This document shows, piece by piece, positions 9,557-17,667 of a DNA stretch of 64,000 nucleotides. Source of the stretch: JADJLQ01 sp044227925 (GTDB lineage: Bacteria > Bacteroidota > Bacteroidia > Chitinophagales > Saprospiraceae); NCBI GenBank assembly GCA_044227925.1, contig JBGAVW010000004.1, positions 1 through 64,000 on the forward strand, given 5' to 3'. Made by a program: the position numbers and the translations under genes. The notes under the pieces were generated by a model. That model made no database searches. It was not told the origin of the DNA and saw only the letters and a program-made list of their open reading frames with translations. The first letter of the stretch is position 1; the number at the start of each line of letters is the position of its first letter.

Positions 9557-11551
9557 ATGGAATTGAATTCCAAGATACCTCCAGGTTCACTTGCTGATAA
9601 ATGGACTAAATACAAATCCAGTATTCCATTGGTTGCTCCGCAAAACAAGCGAAGGTTAGAAATAATCGTGGTCGGAACGGGATTAGCGGGTGCTTCAGCA
9701 GCGGCAAGCCTGGGTGAGTTAGGATATAATGTAAAGTGTTTTACATTTCATGATAGCCCTCGCCGAGCACATAGCATCGCTGCCCAGGGTGGCATCAACG
9801 CCGCCAAAAACTATGCTAATGACGGCGATAGTATATACAGATTATTTTATGATACCATTAAAGGTGGTGACTACCGTGCCCGCGAGGCCAATGTGCATCG
9901 TATGGCAGAGGTGAGTGTTAATATCATAGATCAATGTGTAGCACAGGGAGTCCCTTTTGCCAGGGATTACGGAGGATTATTGGAAAACAGATCTTTTGGT
10001 GGTGTACAGGTGTCCCGCACATTTTATGCCCGGGGACAGACTGGCCAACAATTATTAATCGGAGCCTATAGTGCCTTGTCTCGCCAGATTGCATTAGGAG
10101 CGGTACAAATGTACAATCGTCATGAAATGATGGATATAGTTACCATAGATGGGGTAGCACGGGGAATTATTGCCCGAAATTTAATTACCGGAAAACTGGA
10201 GCGATTTGGAGCTCATGCAGTGATTCTTGCAACAGGTGGATATGGAAATGTATTTTACCTATCCACCAATGCTATGGGATCTAATGTGAGTGCAGCCTGG
10301 AAAGCAGTCAAGAGAGGTGCATTGATGGCAAATCCTTGTTACACGCAAATTCATCCCACCTGTATACCGGTTAGTGGTGATTACCAATCAAAGCTTACTC
10401 TTATGTCTGAATCACTGCGCAATGATGGCAGGGTGTGGGTCCCAAAAAATATGGACGATGTGCAGGCAATACGGACCAGAGCTAAAAAACCGACTGATAT
10501 AAAAGAAGAGGATCGCGATTATTACCTGGAGCGAATGTATCCTTCATTTGGAAACCTGGTACCGCGTGATGTGGCATCGAGGGCAGCCAAAAAAGTATGT
10601 GATGAAGGAAGAGGTGTGAATGCTTCAGGTCTTGCTGTTTTTCTTGACTTTTCTACTGCCATTATACGATACGGTAAATCGCAGGCCAATGTGAAGGGAA
10701 TTCATAATCCGGATGAAGCCACCATCAAAAAATTAGGGGAAGCCGTAGTGAGTGAAAAATACGGCAACCTTTTCGAGATGTATGAAAAAATCGTCGGAGA
10801 GGACCCTTATAAGTTACCTATGATGATTTATCCGGCTATACATTACACAATGGGAGGCCTTTGGGTAGATTATAACCTGGAGACAAATATTCCTGGATTG
10901 TTTGCACTTGGGGAATGCAATTTTTCAGATCACGGCGCTAATAGATTAGGTGCTTCCGCTCTGATGCAAGGATTAGCAGACGGATATTTTATAATTCCCT
11001 ATACCATTGGTACTTTTTTATCCAAGGAAATCCGCACTCCAAATATTAAAACAGATACTCCGGAATTTGATCAGGCAGAATCCGGTGTACGGGACAGAAT
11101 TCATCATTTATTAAACATAAAAGGTACACAATCGGTGGAAAGCCTACACCGCCAATTAGGTAAAATCATGTGGGACTATTGTGGAATGTCCAGAACTAAA
11201 GAAGGATTGGAATTTGCTAAAGCTGAAATCAGAAAATTGAGGGATACATTCTGGAAAGATGTGTATGTTCCAGGCTCGGCTAATGAGTTTAATCCGGAAT
11301 TGGATAAGGCAAATCGGGTAGCCGATTTTATGGAGCTCGGAGAAATGATGGTGTTGGATGCACTTACACGAAATGAAAGCTGTGGGGGCCATTTTAGAGA
11401 AGAATACCAGGATGCTGAAGGGGAGGCATTGCGGGTAGATGATCAGTATGCTCATGTGGCCGCCTGGTCCTGGAATGATAGCAATATGCAACTGACTAAG
11501 GAACCCCTCAAATTTGAAAATGTAGAATTGAAATCAAGAAGTTATAAATAA
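9557..11551 (+). CDS. sdhA: Succinate dehydrogenase/fumarate reductase flavoprotein subunit
   Basis: This 664-residue subunit carries the covalent FAD and the dicarboxylate site. The nucleotide-binding motif VGTGLAGASAAASLGELG lies near residue 37. The flavin segment with HSIAAQGGINAAKN contains the conserved His used for FAD linkage, and HPTCIP and GGLWVDYN are substrate-site or family segments. Length agrees with the Bacteroidota/epsilonproteobacterial b558-linked class, longer than E. coli SdhA. It sits between sdhC and sdhB. A strong hairpin occupies the 53-bp gap before sdhB, the only sizeable gap in the operon. Confidence 0.96.
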   Translation: MELNSKIPPGSLADKWTKYKSSIPLVAPQNKRRLEIIVVGTGLAGASAAASLGELGYNVKCFTFHDSPRRAHSIAAQGGINAAKNYANDGDSIYRLFYDTIKGGDYRAREANVHRMAEVSVNIIDQCVAQGVPFARDYGGLLENRSFGGVQVSRTFYARGQTGQQLLIGAYSALSRQIALGAVQMYNRHEMMDIVTIDGVARGIIARNLITGKLERFGAHAVILATGGYGNVFYLSTNAMGSNVSAAWKAVKRGALMANPCYTQIHPTCIPVSGDYQSKLTLMSESLRNDGRVWVPKNMDDVQAIRTRAKKPTDIKEEDRDYYLERMYPSFGNLVPRDVASRAAKKVCDEGRGVNASGLAVFLDFSTAIIRYGKSQANVKGIHNPDEATIKKLGEAVVSEKYGNLFEMYEKIVGEDPYKLPMMIYPAIHYTMGGLWVDYNLETNIPGLFALGECNFSDHGANRLGASALMQGLADGYFIIPYTIGTFLSKEIRTPNIKTDTPEFDQAESGVRDRIHHLLNIKGTQSVESLHRQLGKIMWDYCGMSRTKEGLEFAKAEIRKLRDTFWKDVYVPGSANEFNPELDKANRVADFMELGEMMVLDALTRNESCGGHFREEYQDAEGEALRVDDQYAHVAAWSWNDSNMQLTKEPLKFENVELKSRSYK

Positions 11552-11558
11552 TGGTTAC

Positions 11559-11590
11559 AGGGTCAGTACTGAGTAATTATGACTGACCTT
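11559..11590 (+). other. Intercistronic hairpin between sdhA and sdhB
   Basis: AGGGTCAGT (11559-11567) pairs with ACTGACCTT (11582-11590): nine pairs, one of them G-U, with a 14-base loop. It is followed by TAAAATTTTTAAAA, not a clean U-run. It could protect or process the mRNA, or partly terminate it to set the SdhA:SdhB ratio. The pairing is read directly; the function is inferred. Confidence 0.55.
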
Positions 11591-11604
11591 AAAATTTTTA
11601 AAAG

Positions 11605-12348
11605 ATGAATTTAAAACTTAAGATTTGGCGACAAACAAATGGCAATTCAGCTGGTCGTTTTGAGCATTACCAGGTAAATGCAAATGAACATATGTCATTT
11701 CTTGAAATGATGGATGTTTTAAACGAAGACCTGGTATCACAAAAGAAAGAACCCATAGCTTTTGATCACGACTGCCGCGAAGGGATTTGTGGTGCTTGCA
11801 GTATGGTGATCAATGGTAAACCTCATGGTCCGCTAAATGGTACCACAACCTGTCAACTCCATATGAGACATTTTAAAGATGGTGATACCATTACCGTAGA
11901 GCCTTTCAGAGCCAATGCGTTTCCTGTCGTAAAAGATTTGGTGGTAGACAGATCTTCGTTTGACAGAATAATACAGGCAGGTGGCTTTATATCTGTCAAT
12001 ACCGGTCAGGCACCGGATGGCAATGCCATCCCTGTCAATAGAGATGATGCCAGCGCCGCATTTGATGCAGCAGCTTGTATAGGTTGCGGCGCATGCGTCG
12101 CAGCATGTCCAAATGCCTCAGCTATGTTATTCACCTCAGCAAAAGTTTCGCACCTTGCTTTATTACCCCAAGGTAAAATTGAAGCAAAGTCAAGAGCTAA
12201 AAAAATGGTGGAGCAGATGGATTTAGAAGGTTTTGGAAAATGTTCGAATACTTATGCCTGTGAAGCCGAATGTCCCAAGGGAATCTCAGTAACTAATATC
12301 GCCAGGTTAAACAGGGAGTACATGTCGGCCGTATTTGCCGGAGAATAG
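11605..12348 (+). CDS. sdhB: Succinate dehydrogenase/fumarate reductase iron-sulfur subunit
   Basis: The 247-residue subunit relays electrons from FAD to the membrane subunit. The N-terminal ferredoxin domain has the 2Fe-2S ligands in CREGICGAC (about residues 52-60) and a later Cys in TTTCQLH. The C-terminal domain has CIGCGACVAACPN for the 4Fe-4S cluster and CSNTYACEAECPKGI for the remaining cluster ligands. All expected cysteines are present, so the enzyme looks functional. mqnC begins 15 bases after the stop codon in the same direction and is likely co-transcribed. Confidence 0.96.
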   Translation: MNLKLKIWRQTNGNSAGRFEHYQVNANEHMSFLEMMDVLNEDLVSQKKEPIAFDHDCREGICGACSMVINGKPHGPLNGTTTCQLHMRHFKDGDTITVEPFRANAFPVVKDLVVDRSSFDRIIQAGGFISVNTGQAPDGNAIPVNRDDASAAFDAAACIGCGACVAACPNASAMLFTSAKVSHLALLPQGKIEAKSRAKKMVEQMDLEGFGKCSNTYACEAECPKGISVTNIARLNREYMSAVFAGE

Positions 12349-12363
12349 TTAGAACCAAAAATC

Positions 12364-13506
12364 ATGCAATTATCCGATCTTTATACCAAGGCTTTATATC
12401 TTCAGTGGCTCAGTATTGAAGAAGGATCTTATTTATTCAGAAATGCACCCCTGGCAGAACTGATGTCTATTGGGCACCAATTAAGACAAAAACAGGTGCC
12501 TGGAAATAAAGTGACCTGGATCATTGATCGTAATAGCAACACCACTAATGTTTGCGTTGCGAATTGTAAATTTTGCAATTTTTATCGCGTACCTGGTCAT
12601 AAGGACTCTTATATAACTTCCATTGATACCTATAAAACCAAGATCGAAGAATTATTCAGGTACGGAGGTGAACAGTTATTACTGCAAGGTGGACATCATC
12701 CAGATTTGGGATTGGATTATTACGCGGAGCTTTTCAGGGAATTAAAGGCATTGTATCCAAGGTTAAAGCTGCATGCCCTTGGCCCGCCTGAGATCGTTCA
12801 TATTTCCCAAATCTCAGGTACCACTTACAAAGAAACGTTACAGACACTAAAAGAAGCTGGTTTAGATTCATTTCCAGGGGCTGGAGCTGAAATATTAGTA
12901 GATAGGGTTAGAAATCTCATAGCCAAAGGCAAATGCCTCACCGATGAATGGCTGGATGTAATGCGGGATGCACATAAATTGGATTTAACCACTTCGGCGA
13001 CGATGATGTTTGGTACGGTGGAGACCATAGAAGAAAGAATGGAACACCTGGTACGGTTGCGTGAAGTACAAAGTGAAAAACCTAAAGATTCAATTGGCTT
13101 TTTAGCTTTTATTCCCTGGCCGTTTCAGGACGAAGGCACCCTGCTTCAACGAATAAACAGGGCTGAAAATCAAACCACCGCCGATGAATACATACGTATG
13201 ATTGCACTCAGCAGAATCATGCTGCCAAATATCAGAAATATTCAAGCTTCCTGGCTTACCGTGGGCAAAGCCGTCGCCCAGATCTGTCTGCATGCCGGTG
13301 CAAACGATATGGGAAGCATCATGATTGAGGAGAATGTAGTAAGTGCTGCCGGGGCTCCACATAGATTTACTGCTGATGGTATACAACAGGCTATCAGAGA
13401 AGCTGGTTTTGTACCGCAATTACGGGATCAGCAATATAAAGAAAGGCAATTGCCTAAAGAGATAGTTCAGCAGGCAGATATCCCTGATTCTATGCGAGTA
13501 AATTGA
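12364..13506 (+). CDS. mqnC: Cyclic dehypoxanthine futalosine synthase (radical SAM)
   Basis: MqnC closes the ring of dehypoxanthine futalosine in the futalosine pathway to menaquinone. The 380-residue protein has the radical-SAM motif CVANCKFC (Cys 64, 68 and 71), LLQGGHHPDLGLDYY and the MqnC-type FIPWPFQ segment. It shares the fold of MqnE, but IPWPFQ and the neighbouring residues favour MqnC. It lies 15 bases behind sdhB, which puts a menaquinone biosynthesis enzyme in the same transcript as the enzyme that uses menaquinone. It converges on radA with only 8 bases between stop codons. Confidence 0.92.
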   Translation: MQLSDLYTKALYLQWLSIEEGSYLFRNAPLAELMSIGHQLRQKQVPGNKVTWIIDRNSNTTNVCVANCKFCNFYRVPGHKDSYITSIDTYKTKIEELFRYGGEQLLLQGGHHPDLGLDYYAELFRELKALYPRLKLHALGPPEIVHISQISGTTYKETLQTLKEAGLDSFPGAGAEILVDRVRNLIAKGKCLTDEWLDVMRDAHKLDLTTSATMMFGTVETIEERMEHLVRLREVQSEKPKDSIGFLAFIPWPFQDEGTLLQRINRAENQTTADEYIRMIALSRIMLPNIRNIQASWLTVGKAVAQICLHAGANDMGSIMIEENVVSAAGAPHRFTADGIQQAIREAGFVPQLRDQQYKERQLPKEIVQQADIPDSMRVN

Positions 13507-13514
13507 AATCTATT

Positions 13515-14882
13515 TTACCCAAACAATTCCCCTAACACATCAATTACCCGGCTAAATCCCTTTACTTTTATTTTGAATTTAGTCTTAGAAATTGACTTCA
13601 TATTATTCTTTGGAATGATTATATGGGTAAAGCCCAGTCGTTCAGCCTCATGAATTCTTTGCTCTATGCGGCTTATTGCTCTTATTTCACCACTTAGGCC
13701 GATCTCACCGGCAAAAGCATAGTCTTTAGGAATTGGAATGTCCTGCAGTGAAGAAACCAAAGCTGCAACCACAGCCAGATCTAAAGCAGGATCAGCAATC
13801 TTTAACCCTCCTGCAATATTTAGAAAAACATCAAAAGTGGAAAATTTTAAGCCACCTCTTTTTTCCAGGACTGCCAGAAGCATACTGAGTCTGCGCAAGT
13901 CAAAAGTGGTTACGGAACGTTGTGCAGTGCCGTAAATAGCGGTGCTTACCAAAGCCTGTACTTCCAATAATAATGGCCGCATACCCTCCATTGTGGCACA
14001 TACAACTGATCCACTTAGATTTTCTTCAGTCTGTGATAATAATAATTCAGAGGGGTTTGAAATCTGTCTCAGGCCATTTGATTGCATTTCGTATATCCCC
14101 ATTTCGTCGGTAGAGCCAAATCTGTTTTTACGGGTACGAATGATTCTGTATGCGTGCAAAGCATCACCTTCGAATTGCAATACTACATCTACGATGTGTT
14201 CTAATACCTTCGGACCTGCAATTAATCCTTCTTTATTAATATGACCAATAAGAATAAAAGGTATGCCTGAGGATTTTGCATAACGTTGGATTTCCGCAGT
14301 ACATTCTCGCACTTGTGTCACGGATCCTTGTATGGATTCAATTTCAGGCATAGATAGTGTCTGAATAGAATCAATAATTACAATTTGTGGTTCGAGCTCT
14401 TTTATTTCATCCAGTACAAACGGTAGATTAGTTTCGGTCAGAATAAATACATTATTTTGTTTTATACCAATCCTGTCGGCTCTCATCTTAATTTGTTCTT
14501 CACTTTCTTCACCGGAGACATACAAAACCTTATACTTTGTATTCAATGCCAGTTGCATCATCAGTGTAGATTTCCCTATACCCGGTTGACCGCCAATGAG
14601 AATTAACGATCCCGGGACAATACCTCCTCCAAGGGTTCTATTAAATTCTTCATCGGGAAAACTAAGTCTTTCGACCGGTAGAGGCTTAACATTTTGTAGT
14701 GAAACTGGTTTGGGTCCCTTTTTCTGAGACCTCAATTCTCGCTGAACTGACGAAGATTTGTCGGAACTGTCAATTATTTCTTCAGTGTAACTGTTCCATT
14801 CATTACACGAAGGGCAATTTCCTATCCATTTAAGGGAAGTTGCACCACAATTTGAACAAACGTAGACCTTTTTCAATTTCAT
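13515..14882 (-). CDS. radA: DNA repair protein RadA (Sms)
   Basis: RadA is a RecA-like ATPase that helps process branched recombination intermediates. The 455-residue protein has the N-terminal zinc finger CSNCGATSLKWIGNCPSC, the Walker A motif GGQPGIGKST (about residue 96) and the family motif KNRFGSTDEMG. A C-terminal Lon-protease-like domain contains SGEIRAISRIEQRI. Domain order and length match the family exactly. It appears monocistronic. A near-consensus -7 box (CATATTTG on the minus strand) ends about nine bases before the ATG. Confidence 0.97.
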   Translation of the reverse strand: MKLKKVYVCSNCGATSLKWIGNCPSCNEWNSYTEEIIDSSDKSSSVQRELRSQKKGPKPVSLQNVKPLPVERLSFPDEEFNRTLGGGIVPGSLILIGGQPGIGKSTLMMQLALNTKYKVLYVSGEESEEQIKMRADRIGIKQNNVFILTETNLPFVLDEIKELEPQIVIIDSIQTLSMPEIESIQGSVTQVRECTAEIQRYAKSSGIPFILIGHINKEGLIAGPKVLEHIVDVVLQFEGDALHAYRIIRTRKNRFGSTDEMGIYEMQSNGLRQISNPSELLLSQTEENLSGSVVCATMEGMRPLLLEVQALVSTAIYGTAQRSVTTFDLRRLSMLLAVLEKRGGLKFSTFDVFLNIAGGLKIADPALDLAVVAALVSSLQDIPIPKDYAFAGEIGLSGEIRAISRIEQRIHEAERLGFTHIIIPKNNMKSISKTKFKIKVKGFSRVIDVLGELFG

Positions 14883-15060
14883 TTCGTTACAAATATGGGA
14901 TAATTAAAAAATATTTTATTCTTTTGTGTGACTTCGCCGTTTGGTCCGCGTCTTAAAATTACAAAGCAAATGAAACTGCGATCATACAAATTAAGAAATA
15001 CAAGCTGGAATGAAGATTTCCAGTTTTAAGAATTGGTTTTTTGGGGTTTATACAGGGTGC

Positions 15061-15699
15061 TTAGCTGTTTACCAGTTTAGGTGCCCTGTTTTTTTTTGGT
15101 AAGACCATATGACTGTGACCCAGCCAAATCATAAACATAAACAAACTCAGCTTTTGCATGATAGCCAAAGACCCAAACCAAACACCTGAATAATAAATGA
15201 AGTAAGTAATTCCACTGCTAAGGATTGCCATCATGACCAGCAATAGATTCAGGTATTTTTTTTGCTGTAAAAGATGATATAAAATAATAAATAAAGATAT
15301 CAGGCCCAGGGTTCCTGCTACATTAATTACGGTGTCATGAAAAGGGGTGAAAATAAAAAAACCGATCACCATGGAAGAGCTACCCAAACCCTGAACCCAA
15401 TATTGAGTAACTCTTTTTAACGATAGTATTGCTGGAAACAAATAAAAAGTAATAGCAAAACTCAAGGACAGGGAAGCCGTGGCCATTAATGCAAAATATT
15501 TTCCCTGATTAGGAAGAGTATTAATACCATGATCATTAAATAAATTACATAAGTAGTTTTTACTAAAATCAAAAGATAACGTATCCTGCACGACAGGATT
15601 GCCACCTGGGTACAAGTATATAGCAATTGCAAAAAGCAGAATAGCCATGCATAATAACAGAAGACAAAATGCACTAAGGATTTTAAATGTAAACTGCAT
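15061..15699 (-). CDS. Six-helix membrane protein, DUF998-like
   Basis: This 212-residue protein has about six hydrophobic segments, roughly at residues 8-30, 68-88, 98-120, 126-146, 151-172 and 180-196. The layout and the segment LSFDFSKNYLCNLF after the first helix recall DUF998-type membrane proteins, but this is a weak assignment. It is the last gene of a three-gene minus-strand cluster, 9 bases after the DUF6438 lipoprotein. No function can be assigned. Confidence 0.75.
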   Translation of the reverse strand: MQFTFKILSAFCLLLLCMAILLFAIAIYLYPGGNPVVQDTLSFDFSKNYLCNLFNDHGINTLPNQGKYFALMATASLSLSFAITFYLFPAILSLKRVTQYWVQGLGSSSMVIGFFIFTPFHDTVINVAGTLGLISLFIILYHLLQQKKYLNLLLVMMAILSSGITYFIYYSGVWFGSLAIMQKLSLFMFMIWLGHSHMVLPKKNRAPKLVNS

Positions 15700-15708
15700 A
15701 TTTCAGGA

Positions 15709-16404
15709 TCAACGCAGTTCTACCTTTTTGTTTAATTGGGCAGATTGCAAAGCTGTATCCTTTTTTAACAGGGAGAGAAATTTATCTTTTTGATCCGGTA
15801 CTATTTTGGCAGAGACCAACCAATACTGACCATTTGCCGGATCCAGTTTTCTGATGGGCATCAATTCCTGTTCTTTATACCGCACCAGAAAATCATGTAA
15901 TGTATTAGATTCTTTAAGTTGAATAAGGTATTCCTGGGTAATTCGATTGTCGATGTAGGGCTCCCAAATGCCATCGGTAGCAAGAGTATCTAATTTAATG
16001 CTAAAGCGTTGCAAGGGATCAGGGTAATTAAAATTGGTAAAAATGGACTTTTTAAGATTTTCCCTATAATATGTGATACGCGTGCTGGGAGCATCCGCTA
16101 TAGCTTCTTTATATTCGTCATTAAAGGTTTCAAATTTTAAATCTGCGAGCTCTTTTTTAAGCTTTTTCAATTCATTTTTTGAGAGTTGTTTTATAAACAT
16201 TCCATTTTTTTTCATGTTTTGTTTGGCATTTAACTTCATTATTCCATTTTGATAAATAATCAAATCATATGTAGGGCAATATCCAAAACAAGGAGATTTA
16301 GACATTTCTACCAATTTAGCATCCGGGTTTGAAAGAGTTAATTGTTTTGTGCTGCATTGAATTGCCAAGAAACTCACCAGTAATAATAAACTATACTTAT
16401 TCAT
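15709..16404 (-). CDS. DUF6438-type lipoprotein
   Basis: The 231-residue protein starts with a lipoprotein signal ending in LAIQC (Cys 17). The segment SPCFGYCPTYDLIIYQNG is the hallmark of the DUF6438 family, small exported proteins of unknown function in Bacteroidota. The start codon overlaps the stop codon of the upstream M43 protease gene by four bases (ATGA), suggesting translational coupling. The C-terminal part, from about residue 150, may be a separate small domain. The biochemical role is unknown. Confidence 0.83.
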   Translation of the reverse strand: MNKYSLLLLVSFLAIQCSTKQLTLSNPDAKLVEMSKSPCFGYCPTYDLIIYQNGIMKLNAKQNMKKNGMFIKQLSKNELKKLKKELADLKFETFNDEYKEAIADAPSTRITYYRENLKKSIFTNFNYPDPLQRFSIKLDTLATDGIWEPYIDNRITQEYLIQLKESNTLHDFLVRYKEQELMPIRKLDPANGQYWLVSAKIVPDQKDKFLSLLKKDTALQSAQLNKKVELR

Positions 16405-17609
16405 TTTGTTTGTTTCATTATTTTAATTACTCTATGTTCTTTCTTAAAACGAAAATACAGGAAGTAAATTCCCTCAGGCCAGTTTTTAATAAATATTTCT
16501 GCCTGCGGTAAAATGTACAGACTGCCCGTTTTTAATACTTGACCGATGGTATTGCACATCACAAAGTGGAGCGGGTCAGAGAGTAGAGTAGGTGATTGTA
16601 TGGTAATTATATCGTGGGTTATTTTTACTGATAAAGATTCCAGATGGGGTGATTTAAAATCAGAATTACAACTGATGGACGATGAATTTAATAATGTTGA
16701 CCTGGATGACATTACAGTTTGAATCATTTTAACTGATTGTCCTTTTGTAAAAAAATGCATACATTCATCTGCCACGAAGTCCATAAAATTCATAGACATG
16801 TCATTTGAATTGCATGATTTTTGCGGATAGGAAGGACAATCAAAGTAGGGCGCGGATTGCATAGGAGTATCCTCTATATCATCGTCTTCGTTGCAATCCC
16901 CTATATTTTGACCCCAGGTGTGTTTTAGACCCAGGTAATGCCCCATCTCGTGAACCAGGGTTCGTCCCTTTAGACTATGAAGAGGATCAGCATTGAAGAC
17001 TACAGGATCTATTACTATACCATCTTCGTTTTTGTTTTTTATCGCTCCGGCTATACTCGATCTACCGTATAGATTTTCCAATTTGCCAACCCATATATTG
17101 ATATACAAATCACCATCCCACGGATCTTTTCCTCCATCTTTAGAAGAGTGTATCGAAAAATTATTCTGACTGTTTTTTTTACTTCCGATAAAGGAGATGT
17201 TGGTATTTGTACGGGTAATTCCACTGGTGGCTTTTCCATCAGGATCTGTCCGGGCCAAACAAAATCGTATACCCGGTGAGCCGATCGATTTTCTAAATTC
17301 TTTTGGCACAGAAGTATTCAATACAGAGGCATTATTAAAATCTAAATTTAATCTTTCGATCTGTCTTAGAATCTGACTGTCGCTAAGGTTTTCAACGGTT
17401 TGATTCCAAACAATATGGACTACAACCGGCAAGACAATTGCAGCTCTCGATTCCAGTTTGTATTGATTGATCTTAGGATCCGGTGATACAGGGTAAAGTG
17501 TAGTTTGATCTGTTCCGCACCAGTGCGTTTGGGCACTTAATGGTCTTGAAATCAGTACAACTATGGATATGAGAGAAAGTAGGATTATTGTTTTCCTGAA
17601 CGTATGCAT
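16401..17609 (-). CDS. Secreted M43 (pappalysin-like) metalloprotease with T9SS sorting domain
   Basis: This zinc protease has the extended motif HEMGHYLGLKH and the downstream Met-turn segment MSMNFMDF, both diagnostic of family M43 metzincins. Cysteines around the active site (GDCNEDDD, YFDCPSYP, SCNSND) probably form disulfides. I place the start at the ATG at 17609, because it gives a standard signal peptide ending near PLSAQ; the frame stays open upstream to 17669 and would overlap the divergent ABC gene. The last 75 or so residues resemble a T9SS type A sorting domain (VMCNTIGQVLKTG, WPEGIYFLYF), so the enzyme is probably exported to the surface or medium. It heads a three-gene operon. 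Confidence 0.88.
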   Translation of the reverse strand: MHTFRKTIILLSLISIVVLISRPLSAQTHWCGTDQTTLYPVSPDPKINQYKLESRAAIVLPVVVHIVWNQTVENLSDSQILRQIERLNLDFNNASVLNTSVPKEFRKSIGSPGIRFCLARTDPDGKATSGITRTNTNISFIGSKKNSQNNFSIHSSKDGGKDPWDGDLYINIWVGKLENLYGRSSIAGAIKNKNEDGIVIDPVVFNADPLHSLKGRTLVHEMGHYLGLKHTWGQNIGDCNEDDDIEDTPMQSAPYFDCPSYPQKSCNSNDMSMNFMDFVADECMHFFTKGQSVKMIQTVMSSRSTLLNSSSISCNSDFKSPHLESLSVKITHDIITIQSPTLLSDPLHFVMCNTIGQVLKTGSLYILPQAEIFIKNWPEGIYFLYFRFKKEHRVIKIMKQTK

Positions 17610-17618
17610 TTTGCAAAT

Positions 17619-17626
17619 CAAAGATA
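17619..17626 (-). promoter_or_regulatory. -7 promoter element of the M43 protease operon
   Basis: On the minus strand the sequence reads TATCTTTG, an exact TAnnTTTG match, ending nine bases before the chosen ATG at 17609. This supports that start over the longer upstream ORF. A -33 element is not evident. Confidence 0.5.
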
Positions 17627-17667
17627 ATTCATTATTTAGCCTCTTATTTTGAAAATTAGTGGCTAAC

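Noticed and set aside
15005..15027. Hairpin CTGGAA/TTCCAG followed by TTTT near the end of the DUF998-like gene
   Set aside because: On the minus strand, where a terminator is needed, the stem is not followed by a U-run, and no plus-strand gene precedes it.
14970..15029. Short ORF starting MKLRSY in the gap upstream of radA
   Set aside because: Under 20 codons, with no promoter, no biased codons and no downstream gene in the same direction.
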